Positions 54,040-63,146 are shown, counted from the first letter of the stretch. The stretch: DNA of 64,000 bases from Microvirga sp. VF16 (GCF_016864375.1 NZ_CP069354.1:2501501-2565500); one strand, 5' to 3'. Notes: generated by a model not told the origin, from the letters alone. Numbers and translations are program-made.

Positions 54040-55901
54040 GGCGCCATCCTCCAGGCGAGAGCACCGACGCGCTGGCTGCCCCGTGAAAAGAGAAACTCGA
54101 GCTCATCAATTCTCGGTGCGGTTGGAATGTCTTTCCAGATCCTTATCACGTCCGCCGGATCGGGCAGGGCGACCGCGGCCGTCGTCAAAACCGTTTCCCC
54201 GCTCGGGATTTCGCCACGGAGCTGAGGCACGAAGGTCTTCGGATACAGCAGGTTGGTATTGGGAGGGGCTTTCAATGCGATACCACGACGCTCGATCGTC
54301 GATCCCAGATCGGCGATGCCGCTGAAATCGCTAGCACCGATGACTAGCGCTGTGCCACTCCGCTCGTCGATCCGTTCCAGCATCCGGTATGCGTCCGCCC
54401 GTGGAATGGCGAAGCCGCCTTCAGCAGTAGCCAGCGGATGAGGCGTTCTGATCCTATGGATACGGATATGCCATGGAGAAGCCGGGAGGAGCCACGTTTC
54501 CACCTCGACATCGGACCAGGGGCGCCATCGGGCATAGAGGACACTCCCGGCTATGCGCGCCTCGTCATTGGTCTCGCGCACCCGGAAATGCCGGCCATCG
54601 TCGCTGAAGGCCAGTATCCCGTCGAGGGCCGCTCCCTCGAAGATGCGCTCATCGCTCTCGACGCTGAAGGCATAGCGGGAGGAATAGACGAACTTGGCAT
54701 ATTTCTCACTGCCGAACCGCATCTGGAGATTTTCCTGACCGGACGACAAGGCGATGACGTTCCCAGGTGGATGCATCATCACCATGCCCGGCTGCGGCTG
54801 AGGGGATGGCTCGGAGAACACGGGAGCTGGCGCTTCCTCCGTCGTCCAGAACGGGTGTGTCGCGGGCAGCGCAAGCGGCAGGAAGGCCTTGAAGGCCCAA
54901 TAGGGAGAGCCTGCCGAATTGTAATTCTCCGACATCAATAGATTGGCGTAGCCAAATCCGACGGTGAGCACGCCGCTCCGGTCGGTAATGGGAAGCTTCG
55001 CCCACCAGCGCAGGTGGCGAAGGTAATAGCCCTTCACCTCGCCCCAGGGCATTGCCTCTTCGTCCGCAAAGGCAAGAGCTGCCCAGAAACCGGCGCAGGC
55101 AAAGCGGTAGGTCATGCTGCGGCCGAAGACGAGGGTGCCGCCGTCATCCGCGAACCAGTGCCGGATGTTCGGCGCGAACAGGCGCGCCCATTCACGGAAC
55201 CGATGCTTCCGCTCCTCGTCCGTTGTCGCGAGGGCTGCGTAGATCAGCCCGTAGAAATGCATCGCAAACGGGATGTAGTGGTCGACGCGAGGAACATTGC
55301 CGTCGCGGTACCAGCCGTCGCCGAGATAGAATGCCTCCAACTCCTGAAGGTATTGTTCGGTCAGCGTGCGGTCGAAGTCGATGCCGACCCGCTCGAGGCC
55401 GAGATCGATCATCACCCGGAAGAATTTCCAGTTGTTGTCGGCGAACTGGTGAGGGCGAGCCTCCAGCAGATAGGTCGCGACGTTCCTTCGCGCCCGCTCG
55501 TCAAGAGGGGCCCAGAGATGCTCGGGCACTAGGCGGAGAGCGAAGCCGAGCGCTGCCAGCTCCACCATCCTCTGGTCTCGGTCGGTGACCTTGCCCCAAT
55601 ACTCGGGATGCTCGGGATCGGTCCCATTGGCGAGCCCTTTCGCGTAGAGCGGCCAATGGGGGAAGTCTCCACCGCCGGCGGCATAGGGCGCCAAGCCCCA
55701 GAGCGGCCGTGCAAAGCCTTCCAGATCCGCGGCAGCCTGATCGAAATGGGCCGCCGTGGCACTGAGGCTCACGCGGGCGCCTCCTTCCGAGAAGGCCGGC
55801 AGAAGCGGATTGAAGAGATCCAGAAGCGCCTTTTCGACATCGTCTCTGGTCTTGAGCGGGTTGCCGGCGAGAGGATTGGCATGAGCAGGGGCATAGGTCA
55901 T
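54036..55901 (-). CDS. DUF2264 domain protein, probable glycan-acting enzyme
   Basis: A 621-residue protein without a signal peptide. Residues 10-390 look like an alpha/alpha-barrel typical of glycoside hydrolases and lyases (GYANLLMSENYNSAGSPYWA is a conserved DUF2264 stretch). The C-terminal part is probably beta-rich. As I recall, DUF2264 corresponds to CAZy GH154, which includes beta-glucuronidases; this should be verified. The cytoplasmic location suits removal of a terminal sugar from an imported oligosaccharide. It is the second gene of the LacI operon, overlapping both neighbours by 4 bp. Confidence 0.8.
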   Translation of the reverse strand: MTYAPAHANPLAGNPLKTRDDVEKALLDLFNPLLPAFSEGGARVSLSATAAHFDQAAADLEGFARPLWGLAPYAAGGGDFPHWPLYAKGLANGTDPEHPEYWGKVTDRDQRMVELAALGFALRLVPEHLWAPLDERARRNVATYLLEARPHQFADNNWKFFRVMIDLGLERVGIDFDRTLTEQYLQELEAFYLGDGWYRDGNVPRVDHYIPFAMHFYGLIYAALATTDEERKHRFREWARLFAPNIRHWFADDGGTLVFGRSMTYRFACAGFWAALAFADEEAMPWGEVKGYYLRHLRWWAKLPITDRSGVLTVGFGYANLLMSENYNSAGSPYWAFKAFLPLALPATHPFWTTEEAPAPVFSEPSPQPQPGMVMMHPPGNVIALSSGQENLQMRFGSEKYAKFVYSSRYAFSVESDERIFEGAALDGILAFSDDGRHFRVRETNDEARIAGSVLYARWRPWSDVEVETWLLPASPWHIRIHRIRTPHPLATAEGGFAIPRADAYRMLERIDERSGTALVIGASDFSGIADLGSTIERRGIALKAPPNTNLLYPKTFVPQLRGEIPSGETVLTTAAVALPDPADVIRIWKDIPTAPRIDELEFLFSRGSQRVGALAWRMAP

Positions 55902-56962
55902 GCCGAGAGCACTCCATCTTCGATCTGCTTGGATTGCGCCTGCACCGTTGCGCCCTCGACCAGCCTGACAGCCAGCTCCACCTTGCGCGGCCCGGCACTG
56001 GGATCGGCGATGCGTCGCTGCATGAGGTAATAGGCCTCTTGCCCGATCGCCTCCCGATCGACATGCATGGTTGTCAGGCGCGGCATGGTCATGGATGCGC
56101 AGGGGAGGTCGTCAAACCCCATTACGGCGAAATCCTGAGGAATTGAAAGATGATGATTGGTGACGGCTTCCATGACGCCAATGGCCATCATGTCGTTCAT
56201 GCAGAAAGCCGCGGTGAAACCCTGGTCCTCGAGGAGGATCGCCTCCATCGCTTCGCAGGCCGCCGTACTGGTCCGCGATGAAGATGAGGGCAACTGGACG
56301 ATACGCGTTCTCACGCCGTGCTTCGCAGCCGCCGACTCAAAGCCGCGGATGCGCTCCCGGATGGTGTGCCGGTGAGACATCGTGAAATGAAGGATGTTCC
56401 GGTGGCCTGTAGCAATGAGATGCTCGGTCGCAAGCCGCGCTCCATAGAAGTTGGCCGGCGACACGCAGTCGAATTGAAGATCGGGATCGTTTCCGTTGAC
56501 CCAGACAGTCGGGATGTTGGACTCTCTGATCCAGCCACAGAGATCTTCCGGTGGATCAATGCCGACAAGGAAGATGCCCGTCGCTTCGGTTTCCGACAGG
56601 GTTTGCTTCAGCTCGGATATTTTCAGGAAAGAGGATCGAACCAGTCGCGGCAGGAGCATTCCACCCGAACGCGCCGCGGCGCCCCGCAGGCCGCTGAGAA
56701 TCCCCTCATAGAAGACGCCTAGCCCTCCTGTTGCCTGATCGACCGAGATGACAGCGACCGACCGTTGGTTCTGCGGTTGAGCACTCGGCACCGGGCGGAT
56801 ATTGTAACCGAGCTCGGAGGCGATCCGGATCACTTCATCGCGGACATTCGTGCTGATGCCGGGTTCGTTCGCGAGGACACGCGATACGGTGCTCACGGAA
56901 ACGCCGGCGAAGCGGGCGATATCCGTCTGTCGCGGGCGACGGCTGAGGCTAACTCTCGTCAT
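55898..56962 (-). CDS. LacI-family transcriptional regulator
   Basis: A 354-residue protein. The N-terminal helix-turn-helix is TDIARFAGVSVSTVSRVLAN followed by the hinge helix, and the sugar-binding domain includes AVISVDQATGGLGVFYEGIL, FCMNDMMAIGVMEAV and VMGFDDLPCASMTMPRLTTM. It is the first gene of the minus-strand operon with DUF2264, dehydrogenase, isomerase and binding-protein genes, so it controls its own operon. A near-perfect palindrome 71 bp before its start is the likely operator. The effector is presumably a sugar from the pathway. Confidence 0.93.
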   Translation of the reverse strand: MTRVSLSRRPRQTDIARFAGVSVSTVSRVLANEPGISTNVRDEVIRIASELGYNIRPVPSAQPQNQRSVAVISVDQATGGLGVFYEGILSGLRGAAARSGGMLLPRLVRSSFLKISELKQTLSETEATGIFLVGIDPPEDLCGWIRESNIPTVWVNGNDPDLQFDCVSPANFYGARLATEHLIATGHRNILHFTMSHRHTIRERIRGFESAAAKHGVRTRIVQLPSSSSRTSTAACEAMEAILLEDQGFTAAFCMNDMMAIGVMEAVTNHHLSIPQDFAVMGFDDLPCASMTMPRLTTMHVDREAIGQEAYYLMQRRIADPSAGPRKVELAVRLVEGATVQAQSKQIEDGVLSA

Positions 56963-57032
56963 GTCCTCTCACTGTTTTTCTTCATTGCATAGATTTGTTG
57001 CGCAGTAGGCGGTCAGTTGCAACACTCATGCA

Positions 57033-57050
57033 AATGCAAATTTTTGCATT
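57033..57050. promoter_or_regulatory. Palindromic operator upstream of the lacI-type gene
   Basis: AATGCAAATTTTTGCATT has perfect 8-bp arms (AATGCAAA/TTTGCATT) around TT. It lies 71-88 bp upstream of the LacI-type start codon and 63 bp beyond the end of the EamA-type gene. Even-symmetry TGCAAA-N2-TTTGCA fits LacI-family operators, though the common central CG is missing. Confidence 0.6.
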
Positions 57051-57112
57051 AATCGCGCTGCAATTGCACTGCAGTCACATTTGTATCGAGCAGACGGATT
57101 CGGGCGGTGCGG

Positions 57113-57991
57113 CTAGCGTCGCAAACTGCCGACCTGGGTTCCGATCAAGGCAGCTGAGACAATCGCAAGGCAGCCTATGATGAGGGAGAGTGTCGGGACG
57201 ATGCCGAAGTAGAGATAATCGGCGACGGAAGAGAAGACGATCACGACATAGCTGAGAGGGGCAAGGATGCTTGCCTCGGCTAGCTGATGAGAGCGGAGGA
57301 AGCAGAACTGGCCGACTTGGGCGAGCATACCAATGATGAGGAAGGCGGGCAGATCGCTCAAACCCGGGGGAACCCAAACGAGTGCCGCCGGGATGGCCGT
57401 CAGAATGGCAAGGCCAAGGGCGTGGAACACCATCAGGACGACGGCGTGTTCGCCGGTGAGGCGACGGGTCTGGACGACGCTGAGGGAGCCGAACAGGACC
57501 ATGCCCAGGGCCGCCAGCAGGCCCCAGTCCCAGCTCATCGATCCGGGCTTCACGATGAACAGCACGCTGACGAAGCAGATAACGGACGATATCCAGTGCC
57601 GCCGCAGGATGCGCTCTCCCAACATGGCGGCAGCAAGCCCCAGAATGACGAATGGACGGGTGAAGCCGATCACAGTCACGAGGGTCAGGGGCAGGGCGGC
57701 CGTGGCCGCATAATTGCAGCACAGAGCCACCGTGCCGCACAGCACCCGACCGACATGCCCCTTCACCTGCTGGGTATTGAAGACCTCGATGCGGTAACGC
57801 CAGATGAGCGGCGCAATAAGCAAAATACCGACGACGGCACGGAAGAAAACGAGCTGGATCGCGGGAAAGGTTGCGCCAGCCTGCTTGATGACACCCATCG
57901 AGATGACGACGAGCACCATGTCCACCAAGGCAAAGACCGCCCCCTGTCGGTTGGCGACATGCCGGTCCTTGACATCGGTTGGAGGCATCAT
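57113..57991 (-). CDS. EamA-type drug/metabolite transporter
   Basis: A 292-residue inner-membrane protein with ten predicted helices in two EamA repeats. The first repeat is near FALVDMVLVVISMGVIKQAG and LPLTLVTVIGFTRPFVILGL; the second ends LSYVVIVFSSVADYLYFGIV. Such proteins export or exchange small metabolites such as amino acids, sugars or nucleotides. It is on the same strand as the lacI operon and ends 150 bp before it, but the operator lies between, so it is probably separate. The substrate is unknown. Confidence 0.85.
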   Translation of the reverse strand: MMPPTDVKDRHVANRQGAVFALVDMVLVVISMGVIKQAGATFPAIQLVFFRAVVGILLIAPLIWRYRIEVFNTQQVKGHVGRVLCGTVALCCNYAATAALPLTLVTVIGFTRPFVILGLAAAMLGERILRRHWISSVICFVSVLFIVKPGSMSWDWGLLAALGMVLFGSLSVVQTRRLTGEHAVVLMVFHALGLAILTAIPAALVWVPPGLSDLPAFLIIGMLAQVGQFCFLRSHQLAEASILAPLSYVVIVFSSVADYLYFGIVPTLSLIIGCLAIVSAALIGTQVGSLRR

Positions 57992-58143
57992 GACGGAGGA
58001 GGGCCTGATCTGGGCAGTCCTGACATGGAGTAGGCTGCTTGGGCAGTCTCGTTCGATGCCGTTAATATCAGCTTATCGGCTGCAAAAGGCGGCCAATAGG
58101 GGCATGCGGACTTGCTCCGGGTCCCCCGGGCCCGAGAAGATGG

Positions 58144-58404
58144 CTACCGCCGCTCGATCACCGTGTATTCCGCGTCGATCACGTCATCCTGAGGACGAGA
58201 CTGGGCCCGGTTCTGCGGGCGAGGGCGGACCTGACGCACACGCCGGCGAAGGTAGAAATACATGGCCGCGCCGCCGGCAAGCATCAGGGGGAGCAAGACA
58301 AAGAGGCCGATCAGCATTATTGCCAATAGGGCAATGCCCGCCGCAGCCACGGCCAAAATTCTCACCAGAATGGTCAGAATGCCACCGGAACGGGTGGTCA
58401 TCAT
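58144..58404 (-). CDS. Small membrane protein of unknown function
   Basis: An 86-residue protein with a hydrophobic region of two close helices (ILTILVRILAVAAAGIALLA; IGLFVLLPLMLAGGAAMYFY) and a basic, proline-rich tail ending DVIDAEYTVIERR, a pattern I recall in small alphaproteobacterial membrane proteins of unknown function. I chose ATG 58404, with AGGA six bases upstream; the frame stays open to 58491, so a 115-residue form is possible. It lies about 150 bp before the EamA-type gene on the same strand. Confidence 0.6.
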   Translation of the reverse strand: MMTTRSGGILTILVRILAVAAAGIALLAIMLIGLFVLLPLMLAGGAAMYFYLRRRVRQVRPRPQNRAQSRPQDDVIDAEYTVIERR

Positions 58405-58809
58405 TCGTGTCCTAAAAACCGCGTAGTCCAAAATGGATCCTCCAATTGCGGGAGCGCTCGTCGGCGCAAGAGCAAGAGAGGTGTCCGACATCGCGAGCGG
58501 CGCCCCGCTCGCCAGAGGGGCCCGGACCCCTAGGCCACGCTAATGTGGGCGGAGAATTGGGCGGATGCAAGGCCGAGGACAATAGTCAGAAGCAGATTGG
58601 AGTGAAACGCATTCTGGACCTCTGAGCAGAGACTCAGCTGCATGTGCAAGACCGTCTTGCTTCAAATTTCGGCAATGAATTGTCCGTGCTGCGCACCAAC
58701 CTAGCCCGGACAATGCACAGTTCTGCAGCCAGTGTGGGCGCCTCTCATTCCAGATGCTTCGGTACCGGATGTTTCTTCGATCGAACCGGGAGCATGGAAA
58801 AGTTAGAGT

Positions 58810-58845
58810 ATTGAACCACAATTGAATGCCAGATTGTGGTTCAAT
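58810..58845. repeat. Isolated perfect inverted repeat
   Basis: Arms ATTGAACCACAAT (58810-58822) and ATTGTGGTTCAAT (58833-58845) with a 10-base loop. TCGTTTTC follows on the plus strand. No gene on either strand ends nearby, so it is not an obvious terminator. It is unrelated to elements A and B. Confidence 0.65.
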
Positions 58846-59015
58846 GTCGTTTTCTGCGTGCCTAGTCAGAGAACACTTGGTGGTTTGACTTCAAATTCCA
58901 CCATCACAGAGATGAAATTCTGCTGAGCAAAGCCGACGAGAGATATGAGTGTCAGGCGGTGCGGCGTTCCCAGTCAAGTGAGCGATCGAAGCGTTAGTTC
59001 TGATGTAAATTACAG

Positions 59016-59032
59016 AATAGAATTATTCAAAT
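59016..59032. promoter_or_regulatory. Candidate Irr (iron control element) box
   Basis: AATAGAATTATTCAAAT matches the rhizobial ICE consensus TTTRGAAYNRTTCYAAA at 13 of 17 positions, including the whole core TRGAAYNRTTC. It lies 86 bp upstream of a TonB-dependent siderophore receptor gene. Irr in rhizobia controls iron genes through such sites; the match is by eye. Confidence 0.5.
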
Positions 59033-59117
59033 CTGAGAGATTTGGATTAAAATAATTAAAAACTATAGTATTTGACTCTTCAATATTCGCTCTGATAGCG
59101 GAAGCCATCGTCGTGAT

Positions 59118-61214
59118 ATGAAGGTTTCCGTTGTGAAATTACCCCTTGCGTTGCTGGCGTCATCGGCTCTTGTTTTCGTTTCAAGTGAAGTGCTCGCTCA
59201 GGCGCCTGAGCCGCGCGCCATTCAGCTTGACGAAGTGACGGTTGAAGGGAGCAAAAACGGGCAGGGTGGCGACCTCAGTGCCAATGGCTATGTCGCTACT
59301 TCGACCAACGCTGCAACCAAGACCGACACTCCGATTCTCGAGATACCGCAGTCGATCTCGACAGTGACGCAGGAGCAGCTCGAGGACCGCAAGCCTCAGA
59401 CATTGCTCGATGCACTATCATACACTCCTGGCACGCGGGTCGGCAGTTATGGTTTCGATCCTCGTTATGATGCCTTCAGCATCCGCGGCATCGATGTCAC
59501 CTATACCGGCGTGTTCCGTGATGGCCTGCGCCAGGTGAACAGCCCGAATGGCCTGTTCCGCCTCGAGCCCTACGGTCTGGAGGGAATTGCAATTCTGAGG
59601 GGGCCTGCGGCTTCGATTTATGGCGCGAGCAGCACCGGCGGCATTGTCGATCTGATTTCGAAGCGTCCGACTTTTCTATCCTTCCGCGAAGTCGAGGTCC
59701 AAACCGGTTCCTATGGGCGTGTGCAGGGCAACTTCGATCTGTCCGGTCCCGTCAATTCCGACAACACGTTCTTTTATCGCCTGACCGGTCTCGTGCGCGA
59801 CGCGGGCACCGAGATCGACGCCGTCAAGGATGATCGCATCTTCATCGCCCCGGCCTTCACTTGGTCGCCGAACGATGCAACGACGCTGACGGTCCTTGGC
59901 GAGTACATGGATTCGACCACGGGCGGTACCGCGGCCTATATCAACAACTACGCGACGGATGCTGCGGGTAATCCCACCAGCCTATCGATCGGGGCGACCC
60001 GTGTGTTCGCCGGTGATAAGCGCTACAACGATTTCCGTCAGAGACAGGGGCGGATCGGCTATGAGTTCGAGCACCGCTTCAACGACATGTTCACCCTGCA
60101 TCAGCGCACGCGGTTCTCTGCCCTTGGCACCAACCAGGAATATTATTTCGGTGGATCGGGCCTCACCCGAGAGAACAATTGGGGGGTCGTCAGCGATACC
60201 TATCTCGAAAGCCGCGTGAGAACAGGCGCGGTCGATCATACAATCTTGACCGGCTTGGACATCAGTCGCTTGAGCTATGTCTCCAAGCAAGGTTTCGGCA
60301 TCGTTCCCATCGGAACCGATCCGGTGCTCTCCTACCGGGAGGATCAGACGCAAACTCTCACTGGAATTTACATTCAGGACCAGCTCAAGTGGCAGAACTG
60401 GCGTCTGACCCTTGGCGGTCGCCACGACTGGCTGTCGAGCGAGTTCGACAGCGCAGGATTCCAGTTTGATCGCGATGACACCAAGTTCACGGGACGTGCC
60501 GCTCTGGGCTATGTGACGGATTTCGGCCTCGCGCCCTATGTGAGCTGGGGAACGTCCTTCACGCCTAATCCGGGAACGGTCCTGGGAGGTCGCGTGGCGG
60601 AGCCGACGACGGGTGAGCAGGTTGAGGTCGGCGTAAAATACGACCTTCCAGGCATTAATGCATCCCTTCGCGCTGCCGTCTTCGACATTCACCAGAATAA
60701 TGCGGTGGTCTACCAGGTCGTCGATGGCATCAACCAGCAGGTTCAACTCGATCTGCGCTCCCAGGGCTTCGAGCTCGAAGGTGTCGCCTCGTTGACGGAC
60801 GGTCTGAATGTCCAGGCGTCCTATTCCTATACCGATGCTCGAATCGAAAAGCTGACTCCGGAAACCGTAGGCAATCGGCTGACGAGCGTTCCCTATCATC
60901 TGGCATCGGTCTGGCTCGATTATACGGTTCAGGAAGGGCCGGCGAGGGGCCTCGGTATTGCCGGCGGCGTGCGCTATGTCGGCTCCAGCTTCGGCGACAA
61001 CCTCAACCGCCTCGTGATCGAGAACGAGCCACGCACCTATCTCGATGCGGCTATCCGCTACGATCTCGAGAATCTCAATCCGAGCCTCAAAGGCATGCGC
61101 TTCCAGGTAAATGCGACGAACTTGCTCGATGAGGATGGTCAGGTCTGCACGTCCAACTACTGCTACTTCGACGAGGGCCGCAAAGTCATCGCAAGCCTGC
61201 GGTACCGGTGGTGA
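59118..61214 (+). CDS. TonB-dependent siderophore receptor
   Basis: A 698-residue outer-membrane protein with a signal peptide (cleavage near VLAQAP, residue 30). QLDEVTVEG is a TonB-box-like segment. The plug domain has EIPQSISTVTQEQLEDRKPQ and LRGPAASIYGASSTGGIVDL. A 22-strand barrel follows, ending in the aromatic residue typical of the Omp signal (VIASLRYRW). The plug sequences are of the ferrichrome/pyoverdine/hydroxamate receptor group. It imports a ferric siderophore using TonB-ExbBD encoded elsewhere. The MFS gene follows directly, and a candidate Irr box lies upstream. Confidence 0.93.
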   Translation: MKVSVVKLPLALLASSALVFVSSEVLAQAPEPRAIQLDEVTVEGSKNGQGGDLSANGYVATSTNAATKTDTPILEIPQSISTVTQEQLEDRKPQTLLDALSYTPGTRVGSYGFDPRYDAFSIRGIDVTYTGVFRDGLRQVNSPNGLFRLEPYGLEGIAILRGPAASIYGASSTGGIVDLISKRPTFLSFREVEVQTGSYGRVQGNFDLSGPVNSDNTFFYRLTGLVRDAGTEIDAVKDDRIFIAPAFTWSPNDATTLTVLGEYMDSTTGGTAAYINNYATDAAGNPTSLSIGATRVFAGDKRYNDFRQRQGRIGYEFEHRFNDMFTLHQRTRFSALGTNQEYYFGGSGLTRENNWGVVSDTYLESRVRTGAVDHTILTGLDISRLSYVSKQGFGIVPIGTDPVLSYREDQTQTLTGIYIQDQLKWQNWRLTLGGRHDWLSSEFDSAGFQFDRDDTKFTGRAALGYVTDFGLAPYVSWGTSFTPNPGTVLGGRVAEPTTGEQVEVGVKYDLPGINASLRAAVFDIHQNNAVVYQVVDGINQQVQLDLRSQGFELEGVASLTDGLNVQASYSYTDARIEKLTPETVGNRLTSVPYHLASVWLDYTVQEGPARGLGIAGGVRYVGSSFGDNLNRLVIENEPRTYLDAAIRYDLENLNPSLKGMRFQVNATNLLDEDGQVCTSNYCYFDEGRKVIASLRYRW

Positions 61215-61216
61215 GG

Positions 61217-62497
61217 ATGGCGGCTCCTGAAGCGCGTCCCGCACGCGGTCTCGGCTCCCCACTTGCTGTCGTCCTTGCGATCGGAGGACTGTATGTGGGG
61301 CAAAGCATCATCGGAGGAGTGACCTTCAGCGCTCTTCCGAGCGTGCTCCGCGACCGCGGGCTGCCTCTCGCCCAGATCGGGCTGACCTATCTCGCGGTTC
61401 TGCCCTGGGTGCTGAAGTTTCTCTGGGCCCCGGCGATCGAACGTTATCGGCTACCGCCAACCGGCCCAAGCCGCTCGCGCTCCATCGTCCTGATCGGCGG
61501 GCTGATCTCGGCCGCGTGCTTCATCCTGGCTGCTGCAATCGGCCCGACCCGTTTCGTGCCGCTCATGGCCATTCTTATCGTGGTCGCGTTCGCGGCCTCG
61601 ACCGTAGACATCGCCTGCGACGGACACGCCGTCGAAAGCCTGTCGGAGCGATACCACGGTTGGGGCAATGCCGCTCAGGTAGGAGGTGCCTATCTGGGTT
61701 CCGCAATCGGCTCGGGACTTTTCCTGGTGCTCGTCGCGCGGGTCGACTGGGCCAAGGCCATGATCGTCATGGCGGTCCTGCTTGTGATGCTCGGACTGCC
61801 CTTCATCCTGTCGCCCGCGATCACGCCGGTAGACGGCCGGTCCCATAGACCATCCTTGCGCGATGCGTTGCGCCGTACCGGGATGCGCAAGGGGCTGGCG
61901 CTGGCCGCACTCTATGCCGTTTCACAGAAATGGGGCTTGGCGATGCTCGGGCCGTTCCTCGTCGACTCCGGTCTCGATCTGGATTCGCTGGGGATCGTCA
62001 ATGGGGCTGGAGGGATGATCGTCGGTTTCGGCTGCGCTCTTCTGGGTGGAGCCCTTGTTCGGCTTTGGGGCGCACGAGCGATCATGGTCCTCGCGCTCGT
62101 CCTGCAGGCGATCGCCTTGTCGGGGCTTGCGGCGGCGGCATGGATCGGCGGAGCATCTCAATGGGTTCTGCTCGGGCTCGCGCTCGCCAGTTCATCCGCC
62201 ATCATGGCGCTTGGGTTTGTGGCGCTTTATGCACAGTTCATGGGGCTCTCGGATCCACGTCAGGCCGGGATTGATTTCACGCTGCTGCAATGCATGGATG
62301 CGCTCGTCAGTATGATCGGCGGCATCGGTGCAGGCTGGATTGCGCAGCATTTCGGCTACGGCGCCTGTTTCGGACTTGCGGCGTTTCTCGTCGTCCTCGC
62401 GATTGCTCCCGTGGCGATGCTGAGCCACCGGTCCAAATTACACGTGAGGAGTGAAGTCAGTTCGGAACCTCGCCAGCCGCTGCCGCAGCAATCGTGA
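61217..62497 (+). CDS. MFS permease, RhtX/FptX siderophore-uptake type
   Basis: A 426-residue inner-membrane protein with about twelve helices. The family signatures are GGLYVGQSIIGGVTFSALPS, DIACDGHAVESL, and DPRQAGIDFTLLQCMDALVS. RhtX (rhizobactin) and FptX (pyochelin) carry the siderophore across the inner membrane without an ABC transporter. The gene starts 2 bp after the receptor stop, with possible GTG starts overlapping it. Receptor and permease together form a two-gene uptake route. No siderophore synthesis genes are in the window, so use of siderophores made by others is likely. Confidence 0.88.
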   Translation: MAAPEARPARGLGSPLAVVLAIGGLYVGQSIIGGVTFSALPSVLRDRGLPLAQIGLTYLAVLPWVLKFLWAPAIERYRLPPTGPSRSRSIVLIGGLISAACFILAAAIGPTRFVPLMAILIVVAFAASTVDIACDGHAVESLSERYHGWGNAAQVGGAYLGSAIGSGLFLVLVARVDWAKAMIVMAVLLVMLGLPFILSPAITPVDGRSHRPSLRDALRRTGMRKGLALAALYAVSQKWGLAMLGPFLVDSGLDLDSLGIVNGAGGMIVGFGCALLGGALVRLWGARAIMVLALVLQAIALSGLAAAAWIGGASQWVLLGLALASSSAIMALGFVALYAQFMGLSDPRQAGIDFTLLQCMDALVSMIGGIGAGWIAQHFGYGACFGLAAFLVVLAIAPVAMLSHRSKLHVRSEVSSEPRQPLPQQS

Positions 62498-62574
62498 TTT
62501 TTTGCCGGATGCCAATGGCAAGTTGAAGGCTTCCGCATCGACCACGTCATGCGCTGTTTCTTCAGATCTTCGTT

Positions 62575-63033
62575 CTACTGACAGACATCCACCCAATCGG
62601 CGCCGACGAGGTCGGCCATACGCTGAGGATCGATGCGCACTGCCGTATGGACCGAGCCAGCTGCCGGGACCACTTCGTCAAAGGCTTTTAGGGAAATGTC
62701 GCAATAGATCGGAAGGGGCGTTGCCAACCCGAATGGACACACCCCTCCAACGGGATGTCCGGTAAGAGCCTGAACCTGTTCCGCGTCCAGCATGGAGGCC
62801 TTGCCGCCGAAGGCTGCCTTGACCTTGCGGTTGTCCAACCGGGCCGTGCCGCTCGTAACGACGAGAAAGCTTTTCTCGCCGACTCGGAGGGACAGAGTCT
62901 TTGCAATCTTTTCGGGTCCGACGCCATGAGCCTCGGCCGCCTGGATCACGGTGGCAGTGCTCGTCTGCATTTCAATGATCTCGATATCCGGTGCGTTTTG
63001 GGCCAGAAAGGCGCGAACGGATTCAAGGCTCAT
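62575..63033 (-). CDS. YbaK/EbsC-type aminoacyl-tRNA deacylase
   Basis: A 152-residue cytoplasmic protein of the YbaK/ProX family. AKTLSLRVGEKSFLVVTSGT contains the conserved Lys, and VGGVCPFGL is the typical substrate-pocket motif. Relatives hydrolyse mischarged Cys- or Ala-tRNA(Pro). I chose ATG 63033 (MSLESVRAFL) as the usual start; an upstream reading of 17 residues has no homology. It is convergent with the siderophore permease gene, with no terminator visible in the 77 bp between them. Confidence 0.88.
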   Translation of the reverse strand: MSLESVRAFLAQNAPDIEIIEMQTSTATVIQAAEAHGVGPEKIAKTLSLRVGEKSFLVVTSGTARLDNRKVKAAFGGKASMLDAEQVQALTGHPVGGVCPFGLATPLPIYCDISLKAFDEVVPAAGSVHTAVRIDPQRMADLVGADWVDVCQ

Positions 63034-63146
63034 AGCCGAAGGATTCCTTTGATGAAGGTGGAGGAGGCGAGGGGCACACCACAATAGGGCGTCCTACACG
63101 ATGCTATTAGGATAGCCGTCATTCCACGCTCTATGCAAATGTGTTT

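Larger units (their letters stand above)
58405..59117. other. Gene-free region upstream of the siderophore receptor
   Basis: About 700 bp with a GC-rich half (to 58760) and an AT-rich half next to the receptor. It contains a perfect inverted repeat at 58810-58845 and an Irr-box-like site at 59016-59032. The stretch 59030-59090 is very AT-rich and is the probable promoter region. A 93-codon open frame at 58540-58821 lacks any support. Confidence 0.55.

Noticed and set aside
58540..58821. A 93-codon minus-strand frame upstream of the siderophore receptor
   Set aside because: No ribosome binding site, odd composition rich in Arg, Cys and Trp, and no recognisable domain. It also overlaps the arm of the inverted repeat.
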